From Sphingobacterium griseoflavum (GTDB lineage: Bacteria > Bacteroidota > Bacteroidia > Sphingobacteriales > Sphingobacteriaceae): a DNA stretch of 64,000 bases. The notes under the pieces are model-generated. The model was given only the letters and a program-made list of their open reading frames with translations. It did not search any database and had not been told where the DNA came from. Position numbers and translations under genes: made by a program. The stretch spans positions 1 through 64,000 of the forward strand of contig NZ_BNAF01000010.1 in assembly GCF_014653155.1 (NCBI RefSeq). Reading direction: 5' to 3'. Shown here piece after piece: positions 33,889 through 41,558 of this stretch. Positions within the stretch are counted from its first letter, which is position 1. Each line of letters starts with the position of its first letter.

Positions 33889-35330
33889 GCCAAGCTATGA
33901 TCAGATTGTGTATACTTCTATTTCTGTCGCTATCTTTTGCTGACTTGCGCTTATCTGCTCAGGAAATAGCAGTGGATAGTTCGGGTCGGATTTTTACGGT
34001 ATCCGATCTGGAAGATCTGCTCATGCGGAACCACCCCGTCGTGAAGCAAACCATGCTGTTGAGCGAAACGGCGAAATCACAAGTTCTGCAGGCATTGGGA
34101 AAGTTTGATCCAGCGCTGTACACGTCCTTTCACAATAAGCATTTCGGAAATACGCCTTACTATAATCAATGGTCCAGCGAACTCAAAGTTCCCCTTTGGC
34201 TTGCTGGGGCCGATCTAAAAGTTGGTTACGATCGTAATGTAGGGGCATATACAAATCCCCAAAGCAGAACAAACCAAGCAGGGCTTTCCGCTTTGGGCAT
34301 TAGTGTACCGCTGGGGCAAGGCCTTTTCATCGATAGCCGTCGGAATACCCTGTGGCAGGCTCAAGCCATGCTAGACTATGCCGAAGCCGAACAGATTAAG
34401 GAAATAAATGGCATTTGGTTTCAAGCAGTCTCTGACTATTGGAATTGGTATTATGCCTACAAGCAATACCGCCTCTTGGTAGAAGGTGTGAAGCTTGCTG
34501 AAACACGTTTCCGTGCCATTCGTGAACAGGCATTACTGGGTGACAAGCCGACAATCGATTCTGTTGAAGCGGTGATTACCGTGCAGGAACGCAGGATGGA
34601 ACTCGCTAAATATGAGATCGAATTGCAAAATGCACGATTGGTTCTATCCAATCATCTGTGGAACGATGAGCGGCAGCCAGTTGAGCTGCCCGAGCAGGCA
34701 ATCCCGGAGAGCATCGATCAAAACATTCTTGTGCCGCGTGTTGACTTGCTGCAGGAACTGCTGGCGCAAGCAGAAATAAGCCACCCAGAGATATTGCAGT
34801 TAGAAAGCAAGGAGCTGCAGCTGTCATTTGAAGAACGATACCGGAGGGAGCTTTTAAAACCAAAGCTCAATCTTTCCGGAACCTTGCTGTCCAGTCGTAG
34901 AAATTTTCATGAACAGCTACCGCCAAATTACGATTTTAATTGGGGAAACTACAAGTTAGGGGTCGAGTTTGCCTTTCCGCTATTCTTGCGTGCCGAACGT
35001 GGGAAACTGAAAGAAGTTCGGTTAAAGCAACGCGAACTATACTATGACCAAACCATACTGGGCCGAAATATACGCAACAATGTGACGTTAAAGTATAATG
35101 ATCTAACAGCCTACAGCAGACAAATTGCCCTGCAAATCGAAAATATTACCAGCCAACAGGTTTTATTGCGCGGGGAACTCCAGAAATTCGATTTGGGAGA
35201 AACGACATTGTTTATCATCAACAGCAGGGAGAGCAAGCTAATCGACATGCAAATTAAGCGGGAAGAACTTGTTGTAAATTACCAAAAAGCATTGGCCGAA
35301 TTGTATTACAAAGCAGGGACGCGCCTTTAG
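33885..35330 (+). CDS. TolC-family outer-membrane channel
   Basis: Outer-membrane efflux protein of 481 residues with a signal peptide (to DLRLSAQE, ~27) and two OEP domains. Helical hairpins include AEQIKEINGIWFQAVSDYWNWYYAY and a matching second half QIALQIENITSQQVLLRGEL. The start is GTG at 33885: AAGGAGG at 33868-33874 is 10 bases upstream, too far from the ATG at 33897, and the GTG overlaps the HlyD stop. It completes a tripartite export apparatus with the ABC subunit and HlyD. No substrate gene is recognised nearby. Confidence 0.88.
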   Translation: MSQAMIRLCILLFLSLSFADLRLSAQEIAVDSSGRIFTVSDLEDLLMRNHPVVKQTMLLSETAKSQVLQALGKFDPALYTSFHNKHFGNTPYYNQWSSELKVPLWLAGADLKVGYDRNVGAYTNPQSRTNQAGLSALGISVPLGQGLFIDSRRNTLWQAQAMLDYAEAEQIKEINGIWFQAVSDYWNWYYAYKQYRLLVEGVKLAETRFRAIREQALLGDKPTIDSVEAVITVQERRMELAKYEIELQNARLVLSNHLWNDERQPVELPEQAIPESIDQNILVPRVDLLQELLAQAEISHPEILQLESKELQLSFEERYRRELLKPKLNLSGTLLSSRRNFHEQLPPNYDFNWGNYKLGVEFAFPLFLRAERGKLKEVRLKQRELYYDQTILGRNIRNNVTLKYNDLTAYSRQIALQIENITSQQVLLRGELQKFDLGETTLFIINSRESKLIDMQIKREELVVNYQKALAELYYKAGTRL

Positions 35331-35494
35331 CATAGCGTATTTCTGCCATAGTTCCATGTCTAAGAAGATTAAAACAGATAGCTATGCGTGCTATTTTCAT
35401 AGCGTAAAACGTTCATGAAAACCAAAAAGATCATCTGCTAGGTAATAAACAAATTAATTTTTAAGTAGCTTTGAGACAATCAAGCCAAACACTC

Positions 35495-36397
35495 ATGATA
35501 CGAAAACTTAGCTCGCTTTTATTTCTTTGTATAACCGCATTCCAATTGCACGCTCAGCGAAACGACAGAAAACTGGAGAAAATGTTGCAAGACGAAATAC
35601 AAGATTTTAAAGGAGATGTCGGTATTTTTATACAGCACTTTAAAAAGGGTAAAACGGTATCCATCCGTGCAGATAGCATCTTCCCCACTGCCAGTCTAGT
35701 TAAATTACCGTTGCTTGTTGGTGTTTTCAAAAAAATAGATCCAGGAGAACTAAAATTAAATAAGGAATATCTTTACCGAACAGATCGTGTTTACGGAGGA
35801 TCCGGATTGATGCAATTTTTTAAAGATAGTGTGCAGATTGATCTTTCTACCATGGTTTCGCTGATGTTGAGCTATAGTGATAATGTTGCTTCAATTTGGT
35901 GCCAAGAACTGGCGGGCGGTGGAGCCGCGATTAATCCGCTCATGGAGCAACTCGGCATGGTGAACACCAAAGTGAATTCCCGTACAGCTGGCAGAGAAGC
36001 GGCATGGCAGCAATATGGCTGGGGTGAAACGACGGCTCGCGATATGGTTAGGTTGATCAGCATGATCCGGCAAGGTAAGGTCTTTGATAAGCGCTTATCC
36101 GAAAAAATGTATCGGTACCTCCGAAATCAATATTATAATGAACGCTCACTGGCACAATTTCCCGCGGACGTAGCTACTGCTTCAAAAACAGGGTCAATTG
36201 ATAAAGCACGGGGCGAAGTCGTTTTTGTGCACGCACCTTCCGGTGATTTTGCTTTTGCCGTGCTGACTAAGAATAACGAAGACACGCGTTGGACGATCGA
36301 TAATGAAGCGGAAGTCCTTACGAGAAAAATCGCGGCGTTGCTTTGGAATTATTTTGAGCCCAAAAACAAATATACAGCTCCCGATCGCATAGACTAA
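35495..36397 (+). CDS. Class A beta-lactamase-like serine hydrolase
   Basis: Exported serine hydrolase of 300 residues from the ATG at 35495, with a signal peptide ending LHAQ (~21). It has the class A motifs S67-L-V-K70, S128-D-N130 and K231-T-G233. E168 (REAAWQQ) lies where the omega-loop general base is expected, with an omega loop about 3 residues shorter than TEM, so true beta-lactamase activity is uncertain; a peptidoglycan peptidase-like role is the alternative. The in-frame TTG at 35471 is a weaker start. Own transcript between the secretion cluster and the TauE gene. Confidence 0.82.
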   Translation: MIRKLSSLLFLCITAFQLHAQRNDRKLEKMLQDEIQDFKGDVGIFIQHFKKGKTVSIRADSIFPTASLVKLPLLVGVFKKIDPGELKLNKEYLYRTDRVYGGSGLMQFFKDSVQIDLSTMVSLMLSYSDNVASIWCQELAGGGAAINPLMEQLGMVNTKVNSRTAGREAAWQQYGWGETTARDMVRLISMIRQGKVFDKRLSEKMYRYLRNQYYNERSLAQFPADVATASKTGSIDKARGEVVFVHAPSGDFAFAVLTKNNEDTRWTIDNEAEVLTRKIAALLWNYFEPKNKYTAPDRID

Positions 36398-36489
36398 TGG
36401 CTATCTTTTGATACCGTTGAGGGAGCAAGCGCAATCAGCCCATTCGAGGCACCTGCATTCCTAATGGGAGGTTGTGCATAACAATTGGA

Positions 36490-37284
36490 TCAGCCCCACA
36501 ATTCCTTGAGCAAGATGGAAAAGGCAACAGCAAAGATGAAATACCCAAATATCTTTTTCAGTAAATCGCTCTTTATTTTTTTAGCTAGCGAAAATCCGAG
36601 GAAGATGCCTACGATGGTACAGCATGTGTAGCGAAGCAACAGCGACCAATCAAATACAGCAAACTTTTCCAAATCGCCCATAATGCCAAAAAAGGAGTTT
36701 ACCGCAATAATGATCAAGGAGGTGGCAACGGCTTTGCGTAATGATAAATGGAGGAAATTGATCAATACGGGAATGATCAAAAATCCACCCCCAGCACCGA
36801 CAACACCGGTCACAAAACCAACCAAAACTCCCGATAGCACAACTTGGGTCTTTTTATTACCATTAGTCGGTTTGGGGAATAAATTAGTAAGCATCGTTTT
36901 AGGAGCAATCATCGATACGCTAGAGGCGAGCATAACGAGCGCAAAAAGCAACATCAAAACCACCGATTGATGGACAGTAATCGAACCAATGGTTATCACG
37001 TCTGGCACCAATGGCAACACAAAGATTCGGGTGATAAAAACAGTTAGTAACGACGGAAAACCGAAGTGAAAAACATGCGACAAATCGACATCTCCATTGC
37101 GAACGCCACGAATGCTCCCGATAAAAGCCGTCGTACCTACAGCAAACAACGAATACGTTGTCGCTAATATGGGATCGACACCCATGACATAGACAAAGAT
37201 AGGAACCGTTAGTATGCTGCCTCCGCTACCAACCAATCCAAGTGTGATTCCTACCATTACGGCAAGTGTAAGGCCCATTAGCAT
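36490..37284 (-). CDS. TauE/SafE-family sulfite/organic-anion permease
   Basis: Inner-membrane protein of 264 residues with about 7-8 hydrophobic segments and the paired GxGGG motifs of TauE/SafE proteins (LGLVGSGGSILTVPIF near the start, GVVGAGGGFLIIPVL in the second half). Members export sulfite, sulfoacetate or other anions. It lies 65 bases behind the YcsG-like gene on the same strand and may be read through from the pxp operon, but no functional tie is evident. Confidence 0.9.
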   Translation of the reverse strand: MLMGLTLAVMVGITLGLVGSGGSILTVPIFVYVMGVDPILATTYSLFAVGTTAFIGSIRGVRNGDVDLSHVFHFGFPSLLTVFITRIFVLPLVPDVITIGSITVHQSVVLMLLFALVMLASSVSMIAPKTMLTNLFPKPTNGNKKTQVVLSGVLVGFVTGVVGAGGGFLIIPVLINFLHLSLRKAVATSLIIIAVNSFFGIMGDLEKFAVFDWSLLLRYTCCTIVGIFLGFSLAKKIKSDLLKKIFGYFIFAVAFSILLKELWG

Positions 37285-37349
37285 ATCGCAAGCTGTTTAT
37301 TGTAAAAAAAATATGTTAAAAAAACCTGTTACACAAACCATAATCTCCT

Positions 37350-38522
37350 TCAAAACAACGCAAAAAGAACGTGTATACTCATACCAGTCATGATGCAGAT
37401 GATAATTACGCCACATATCGTCAATAAGATCGGCTGCTTGTAAGTACCTACGATTTGAGGTTTATATGAAGCGACAAGCATAGCACCCAACGCAATCGGC
37501 AGGATAACTCCGTTGACAGCTCCCGCTATAATAAGCAGGTCTACGGGTTTTCCAACCGTCACGAAAATAAGCGTAGATACTGCGATAAACGCGACGATGA
37601 GCAAATTTTCATTTTTCTCGACGATGGTACTAAATGATTTGATGAACGAAATCGACGTATACGCAGAGCCAATAACAGAAGTGACAGCAGCGACGAACAT
37701 CAGCAAGCCAAACAAGCGGTAGCCCATATCGCCAGCTGCTTGTTTGAATACGGCGGCCGTAGGATTTCCGTCGTCGATCGCGAGTCCTTGGCTTATGATG
37801 CCCAAAGAAGCTAGGAAAAGTAATACACGGATTAAGGACGCGAACGATATCCCCATCACCGCACTTCGATTGACGTACGGCAAAGCACCGCGTCCCACGA
37901 TCCCGGCATCCACGAGCCGATGGCCGCCAGCAAATGTAATGTAACCACCTACGGTACCACCTACCAGCGTAATAATAGCGACCAGATCTATGTGCTCTGG
38001 AATAAATGTTCGTAAAACAGCTTCCGATACCGGTGGTTTTGATACGACACACACGTAAACAATAACGAGAACCATGATGGCAGCCATGATTTGAGTGAAA
38101 GCATCCATCGCTCGACCAGCTTGCTTATTGGCAAATACGGCGATGGCGATCAGTGACGCTAAGACGCCTCCTAGCCTTACGTCTAAACCAAATAAAGCCT
38201 CCAGCCCTAGTCCAGCACCGCCAACATTCCCAATATTAAAAGCCAAACCACCAAATACAATCAATAGCGCAATAAACCCACCCAACCCTGGTAAAACCAT
38301 ATTGGCAATATCCTGCGCTCGCTTTTTAGAGACAGCGATAACGCGCCATATGTTTAATTGCACACCAATATCGATTAAAATAGAAAGCAAGATCACAAAA
38401 CCGAAACTTGCCCCCAACGATTTTGTGAAAACCGTTGTTTGCGTTAAGAAGCCGGGGCCTACGGCAGAAATAGCCATCAATAAAGCCGCTGCTACTAGGG
38501 TTGACGTCGCATTGCTCTTCAT
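37350..38522 (-). CDS. YcsG-like NRAMP-family transporter without metal-binding motifs
   Basis: Inner-membrane protein of 390 residues with about 11 helices and NRAMP-type organisation. The conserved DPGN of helix 1 is absent: VGPGFLTQTTVFTKSLGASF (21-40) shows a gap at that place. Helix 6 has GGTVGGYITFAGGH (188-201) where true metal importers have GATVMPHN. So Mn/Fe ligands are missing. B. subtilis ycsG, of the same family, sits in the ycsF-kipI-kipA (pxpABC) operon. Here the start overlaps the pxpA stop by 4 bases. A role as 5-oxoproline importer is an inference from that. Confidence 0.85.
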   Translation of the reverse strand: MKSNATSTLVAAALLMAISAVGPGFLTQTTVFTKSLGASFGFVILLSILIDIGVQLNIWRVIAVSKKRAQDIANMVLPGLGGFIALLIVFGGLAFNIGNVGGAGLGLEALFGLDVRLGGVLASLIAIAVFANKQAGRAMDAFTQIMAAIMVLVIVYVCVVSKPPVSEAVLRTFIPEHIDLVAIITLVGGTVGGYITFAGGHRLVDAGIVGRGALPYVNRSAVMGISFASLIRVLLFLASLGIISQGLAIDDGNPTAAVFKQAAGDMGYRLFGLLMFVAAVTSVIGSAYTSISFIKSFSTIVEKNENLLIVAFIAVSTLIFVTVGKPVDLLIIAGAVNGVILPIALGAMLVASYKPQIVGTYKQPILLTICGVIIICIMTGMSIHVLFALF

Positions 38523-39277
38523 CCTATGTTAATATTATCGTTCGCTAATGCGTTTGCGATCCGCATGGCAAATGCTACAGCCTGCATATTGTCCCCGTGA
38601 AGACAAATGGTGTCGACCTGGAGTTGAACTTCCGTTCCCTGAGCCGTCATAACGCGACCGGTTTTTGCCAATTTCAAAACCTGCTCCACAGCATCATCCT
38701 CGTTGGCGATCAACGCATTTGCATCAGTTCGTGGCGTCAGGCTACCATCTGCTTGATAAGTACGATCGGCAAACACTTCATGCTGTACACGTAAGCCTTT
38801 GTCCAAACCAGCTTTCGTCAATGCGCTGCCAGAAAGACCATAGATTATAAGCGAGGGATCCACATCATACACCGCCGATGCGATCGCGTCGGCTATAGAA
38901 GCCGATCGTGCTGCGAGGTTATACAGCGCGCCATGCGGTTTCACATGCCTTAGCGACAGTTCTTGGCACCTGGCGCAGGCCATCAAGGCGCCAATTTGAT
39001 AAACCATCAGGTTATAAACCTCGCGGGGTGTTACCTGCAACTCCCGCCTGCCAAATCCCTGCAGGTCCTGAAATCCAGGATGTGCGCCAATATGTACATC
39101 ATGTCGGGCTGCCAGGGCAAGCGTATCCATCATGACCGACGGATCACCCGCATGAAAACCACACGCAATGTTTACGGCAGAAACGTAGGGCAAAATAGCA
39201 GCATCGTTGCCCATGATCCACGAACCGTAGCTTTCACCTATGTCGCAGTTCAAATCGATATGACGTTTATTTTTCAT
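38519..39277 (-). CDS. pxpA: 5-oxoprolinase subunit PxpA (LamB/YcsF family)
   Basis: Protein of 252 residues of the LamB/YcsF family, one of three subunits of the prokaryotic ATP-dependent 5-oxoprolinase that converts 5-oxo-L-proline to L-glutamate. Conserved blocks seen: DLNCDIGESYG at the start, SAVNIACGFHAGDP, HIGAHPGFQD, HVKPHGALYN, EVFADRTY and ICLHGDNM at the end. It overlaps both pxpC and the YcsG-like gene, so the four genes form one transcript. Confidence 0.95.
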   Translation of the reverse strand: MKNKRHIDLNCDIGESYGSWIMGNDAAILPYVSAVNIACGFHAGDPSVMMDTLALAARHDVHIGAHPGFQDLQGFGRRELQVTPREVYNLMVYQIGALMACARCQELSLRHVKPHGALYNLAARSASIADAIASAVYDVDPSLIIYGLSGSALTKAGLDKGLRVQHEVFADRTYQADGSLTPRTDANALIANEDDAVEQVLKLAKTGRVMTAQGTEVQLQVDTICLHGDNMQAVAFAMRIANALANDNINIG

Positions 39278-40226
39278 GCTTCAATGCTATAGATCGTTTT
39301 AGTAATTGCATTTTAACAGACCTACTTCGTAAAAGATGCTGTGCCTGTTCCAGGGTTACGCGCTCGAATCGGATTCGATCATCCGGTTGCAGCTGTGCAA
39401 GCAAGGGAAAATCCACTTCGATCACCTGCCCTATAACGGGATAACCTCCCGTCGTTGGATGATCCGCCATCAACACAATAGGCTTCCCCCCAGGGGGAAC
39501 CTGTACAGTACCAAACGTTACGGCAGACGAAAGCAGTTCGCGAGGTGTCGATAGGCGTAGTGCGGGGGCATCCAGCCGGTACCCCATACGGTTCGAATTT
39601 TTCGATACGAGAAAGGTATCGCTACAAAAACTTTTACGGCTATCATCGTCAAAATCTTGGTAATGCGGCCCCTCGGTAAAGCGTATGCTTTTTGCGGGAT
39701 TAGAAGGATACAGGCCAGATCCTAAACGCCAATTAACATTTTCCGTCGCCCTATTATCGATCGACAGAAATGGAATAAAATCATTTTTTTTCAAAGCTCT
39801 CCCCTTCCATCCACCTATTGCGGCGGCGAGATAAGTCGCTTTGCTGCCCATGACCTGCGAAACGGCTAGCCCTCCGCGGAAACAAACGTAGCTCCGACAT
39901 CCACGCACTGCCTTGCCGAAAGTAAGCGTGCTACCTTCCGAAACGGCAATGGGTTTCCACATCGGTACCGCTTTACCATTTAATTTAGCGGAAAGATCGC
40001 CTCCAGTGATGCTGATCAGCTGCCCTGCCTCAAACAATAAGGCTGGACCAACCAACGTACACTCTAGGGCAACCTCGGTTTCTGCATTCCCAACCAACAT
40101 ATTTCCTAGGCGCAGTGCGAGGCTATCCATTGCGCCACTTACCGGCATACCATACTTCTGAAAGCCAAACCTGCCCACATCCTGAAGGGTGGTCAACATG
40201 CCGGCTTTTAGCACGCTAATTCCCAT
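39267..40226 (-). CDS. pxpC: 5-oxoprolinase subunit PxpC (CT_A_B domain)
   Basis: Protein of 319 residues of the urea amidolyase/allophanate hydrolase-related family (KipA, CT_A_B domain, PF02626). Blocks: MLTTLQDVGRFGFQKYGMPVSGAMD at the start, PALLFEAGQLISITGGDLSA, and DHPTTGGYPVIGQVI near the end. Forms the oxoprolinase complex with PxpA and PxpB; in B. subtilis KipA also controls sporulation kinase inhibitor KipI. Overlaps the neighbouring genes by about 11 bases each. Confidence 0.95.
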   Translation of the reverse strand: MGISVLKAGMLTTLQDVGRFGFQKYGMPVSGAMDSLALRLGNMLVGNAETEVALECTLVGPALLFEAGQLISITGGDLSAKLNGKAVPMWKPIAVSEGSTLTFGKAVRGCRSYVCFRGGLAVSQVMGSKATYLAAAIGGWKGRALKKNDFIPFLSIDNRATENVNWRLGSGLYPSNPAKSIRFTEGPHYQDFDDDSRKSFCSDTFLVSKNSNRMGYRLDAPALRLSTPRELLSSAVTFGTVQVPPGGKPIVLMADHPTTGGYPVIGQVIEVDFPLLAQLQPDDRIRFERVTLEQAQHLLRSRSVKMQLLKRSIALKHEK

Positions 40227-40914
40227 GGCGTTGTGTATTCATGTTATAGAAATCAGTTTTTTCCATAGAAACAAAGCGTACCGAATCTCCCACCGTAAGG
40301 AAGGCCGGGTGATCTTCTCGCGTAACATCAAAAAGCTGTAATGGTGTATGACCGATAATCTGCCATCCGCCCGGAGTGGAGAATGGATAAATACCCGTCT
40401 GTGCTCCTGCGATGCCCACCGATCCTGCAGCAACCTTCAGCCTTGGAGTTGCTTTACGCGGCGTTGCTAATCGGCTATCCAACCCTCCCAAATATGGAAA
40501 CCCAGGAACAAAACCTAACATGTAGACTTGGTAAAGTCCAGCAGTATGCAAAGCGATAATCTCGTCAACACTTAGGCCTGTATGTTGTGCTACGTCCAAC
40601 AGATCTGGCCCATTGTAGTACACCGGGATGAGCTTTTCACCATTTGGCTTAGTTTCCTCAAGTTGAAGCCCGTCTATCAGTTCTTCGACAAGCCTATAAA
40701 TAGTACTGTAGGATAAATGCACCGGATCATAATAGATTGTGAGCGTATTATATGCGGAAACACATTCGCGCAATCCCGCACAACTTAATTCACCGATAGC
40801 AACATCCAAGCATCGAACAAGGAGATTGCTTTGTGCGGTTAACACCTCTCCGAAAGCTACCACTAACGCTGCTTCTCCCAATGGATAAATTTTTATGTTT
40901 CCGTAAAAAACCAT
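40216..40914 (-). CDS. pxpB: 5-oxoprolinase subunit PxpB (CT_C_D domain)
   Basis: Protein of 232 residues of the KipI/allophanate hydrolase subunit 1 family (PF02682). Typical blocks: IYPLGEAALVVAFG near the start, PVYYNGPDLLDVA, YQVYMLGFVPGFPYLGGLD, SVGIAGAQTGIYPFSTPGGW and IIGHTP. First gene of the operon pxpB-pxpC-pxpA-ycsG-like on the minus strand. A perfect 6-3-6 palindrome 20 bases before its start codon (40934-40948) may be the operator. Confidence 0.95.
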   Translation of the reverse strand: MVFYGNIKIYPLGEAALVVAFGEVLTAQSNLLVRCLDVAIGELSCAGLRECVSAYNTLTIYYDPVHLSYSTIYRLVEELIDGLQLEETKPNGEKLIPVYYNGPDLLDVAQHTGLSVDEIIALHTAGLYQVYMLGFVPGFPYLGGLDSRLATPRKATPRLKVAAGSVGIAGAQTGIYPFSTPGGWQIIGHTPLQLFDVTREDHPAFLTVGDSVRFVSMEKTDFYNMNTQRHGN

Positions 40915-40933
40915 TAATCATACAATAAAAATG

Positions 40934-40948
40934 GTACATAGCATGTAC
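40934..40948 (-). promoter_or_regulatory. Candidate operator of the 5-oxoprolinase operon
   Basis: GTACAT-AGC-ATGTAC is a perfect inverted repeat with a 3-base centre, 20 bases before the pxpB start codon in an otherwise AT-rich region. Size and symmetry fit a dimeric regulator site, for example GntR-type. No -7 box is clear around it. Bases 40949-41150 hold no gene. Confidence 0.5.
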
Positions 40949-41150
40949 ACATTTAAAACTACTTAAATACCGCGTGATTTTAACTATGCATGACAAAAAA
41001 AAGGAAATTTTTGCAACAGAAGTTGAATGAGGATAAAACCGCCTCCAGCTGAACGAAAATTAGCAAACAAATGTTTTTTCAAAAATCGTACAATCCATAG
41101 AACAATCTTCCCTTCCATGTGGTCTTATCTTTATAGCAATCACATAAAAA

Positions 41151-41462
41151 ATGAATTTTGAACTTATTCAATGTGATGACCTGCAGCAGGCCATACACAT
41201 TCCAAACACCACCGATGATAGTACAGAAGAAACCTGGTTTGTCAAATTTGGTGATGAAATTGTGGGCGTGGGGGTGTTTCCAAGGGGAAGCACGACCTGT
41301 GCATTGGCAATGGTTGGCGAATCCTATGAAGACAGAAGGCTATTAGGGAGCGTGGATGACCATGACGCGGTACTGCTACAAGGTTTGGAGATAGCGTACG
41401 AGGGCTATTTGCGATCCATTCGCGGCGATGTGGTTATTGGCAACAAGCCAATCGACGAATGA
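41151..41462 (+). CDS. Small hypothetical protein
   Basis: Acidic cytosolic protein of 103 residues without signal or membrane segment. It has a mixed beta-strand pattern in the middle (KFGDEIVGVGVFPRGSTTCALAMVG) and an aspartate-rich block SVDDHDAV, then a helix. No family recognised. Single gene, convergent with mqo, ended by a strong two-way hairpin. Confidence 0.6.
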   Translation: MNFELIQCDDLQQAIHIPNTTDDSTEETWFVKFGDEIVGVGVFPRGSTTCALAMVGESYEDRRLLGSVDDHDAVLLQGLEIAYEGYLRSIRGDVVIGNKPIDE

Positions 41463-41504
41463 ATAAGGATAGCAAACCGTAGATTATCCCGGGATATAGA
41501 TAAC

Positions 41505-41541
41505 AATAAACTCCCCATCAGCGTGCCGAAAGGGAGTTTAT
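41505..41541. terminator. Bidirectional terminator between the small gene and mqo
   Basis: ATAAACTCCC (41506-41515) and GGGAGTTTAT (41532-41541) form a perfect 10-base stem with a 16-base loop, followed by an AT-rich stretch with ATTTTTA. The 12-base palindrome TATCCCGGGATA lies next to it at 41485-41496. Confidence 0.75.
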
Positions 41542-41558
41542 GCTATTATATATTTTTA

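Noticed and set aside
38095..38532. Open frame of 145 codons on the + strand
   Set aside because: Antisense to the YcsG-like transporter; low-complexity translation rich in P, A, S and K, typical of the complement of membrane-protein codons.
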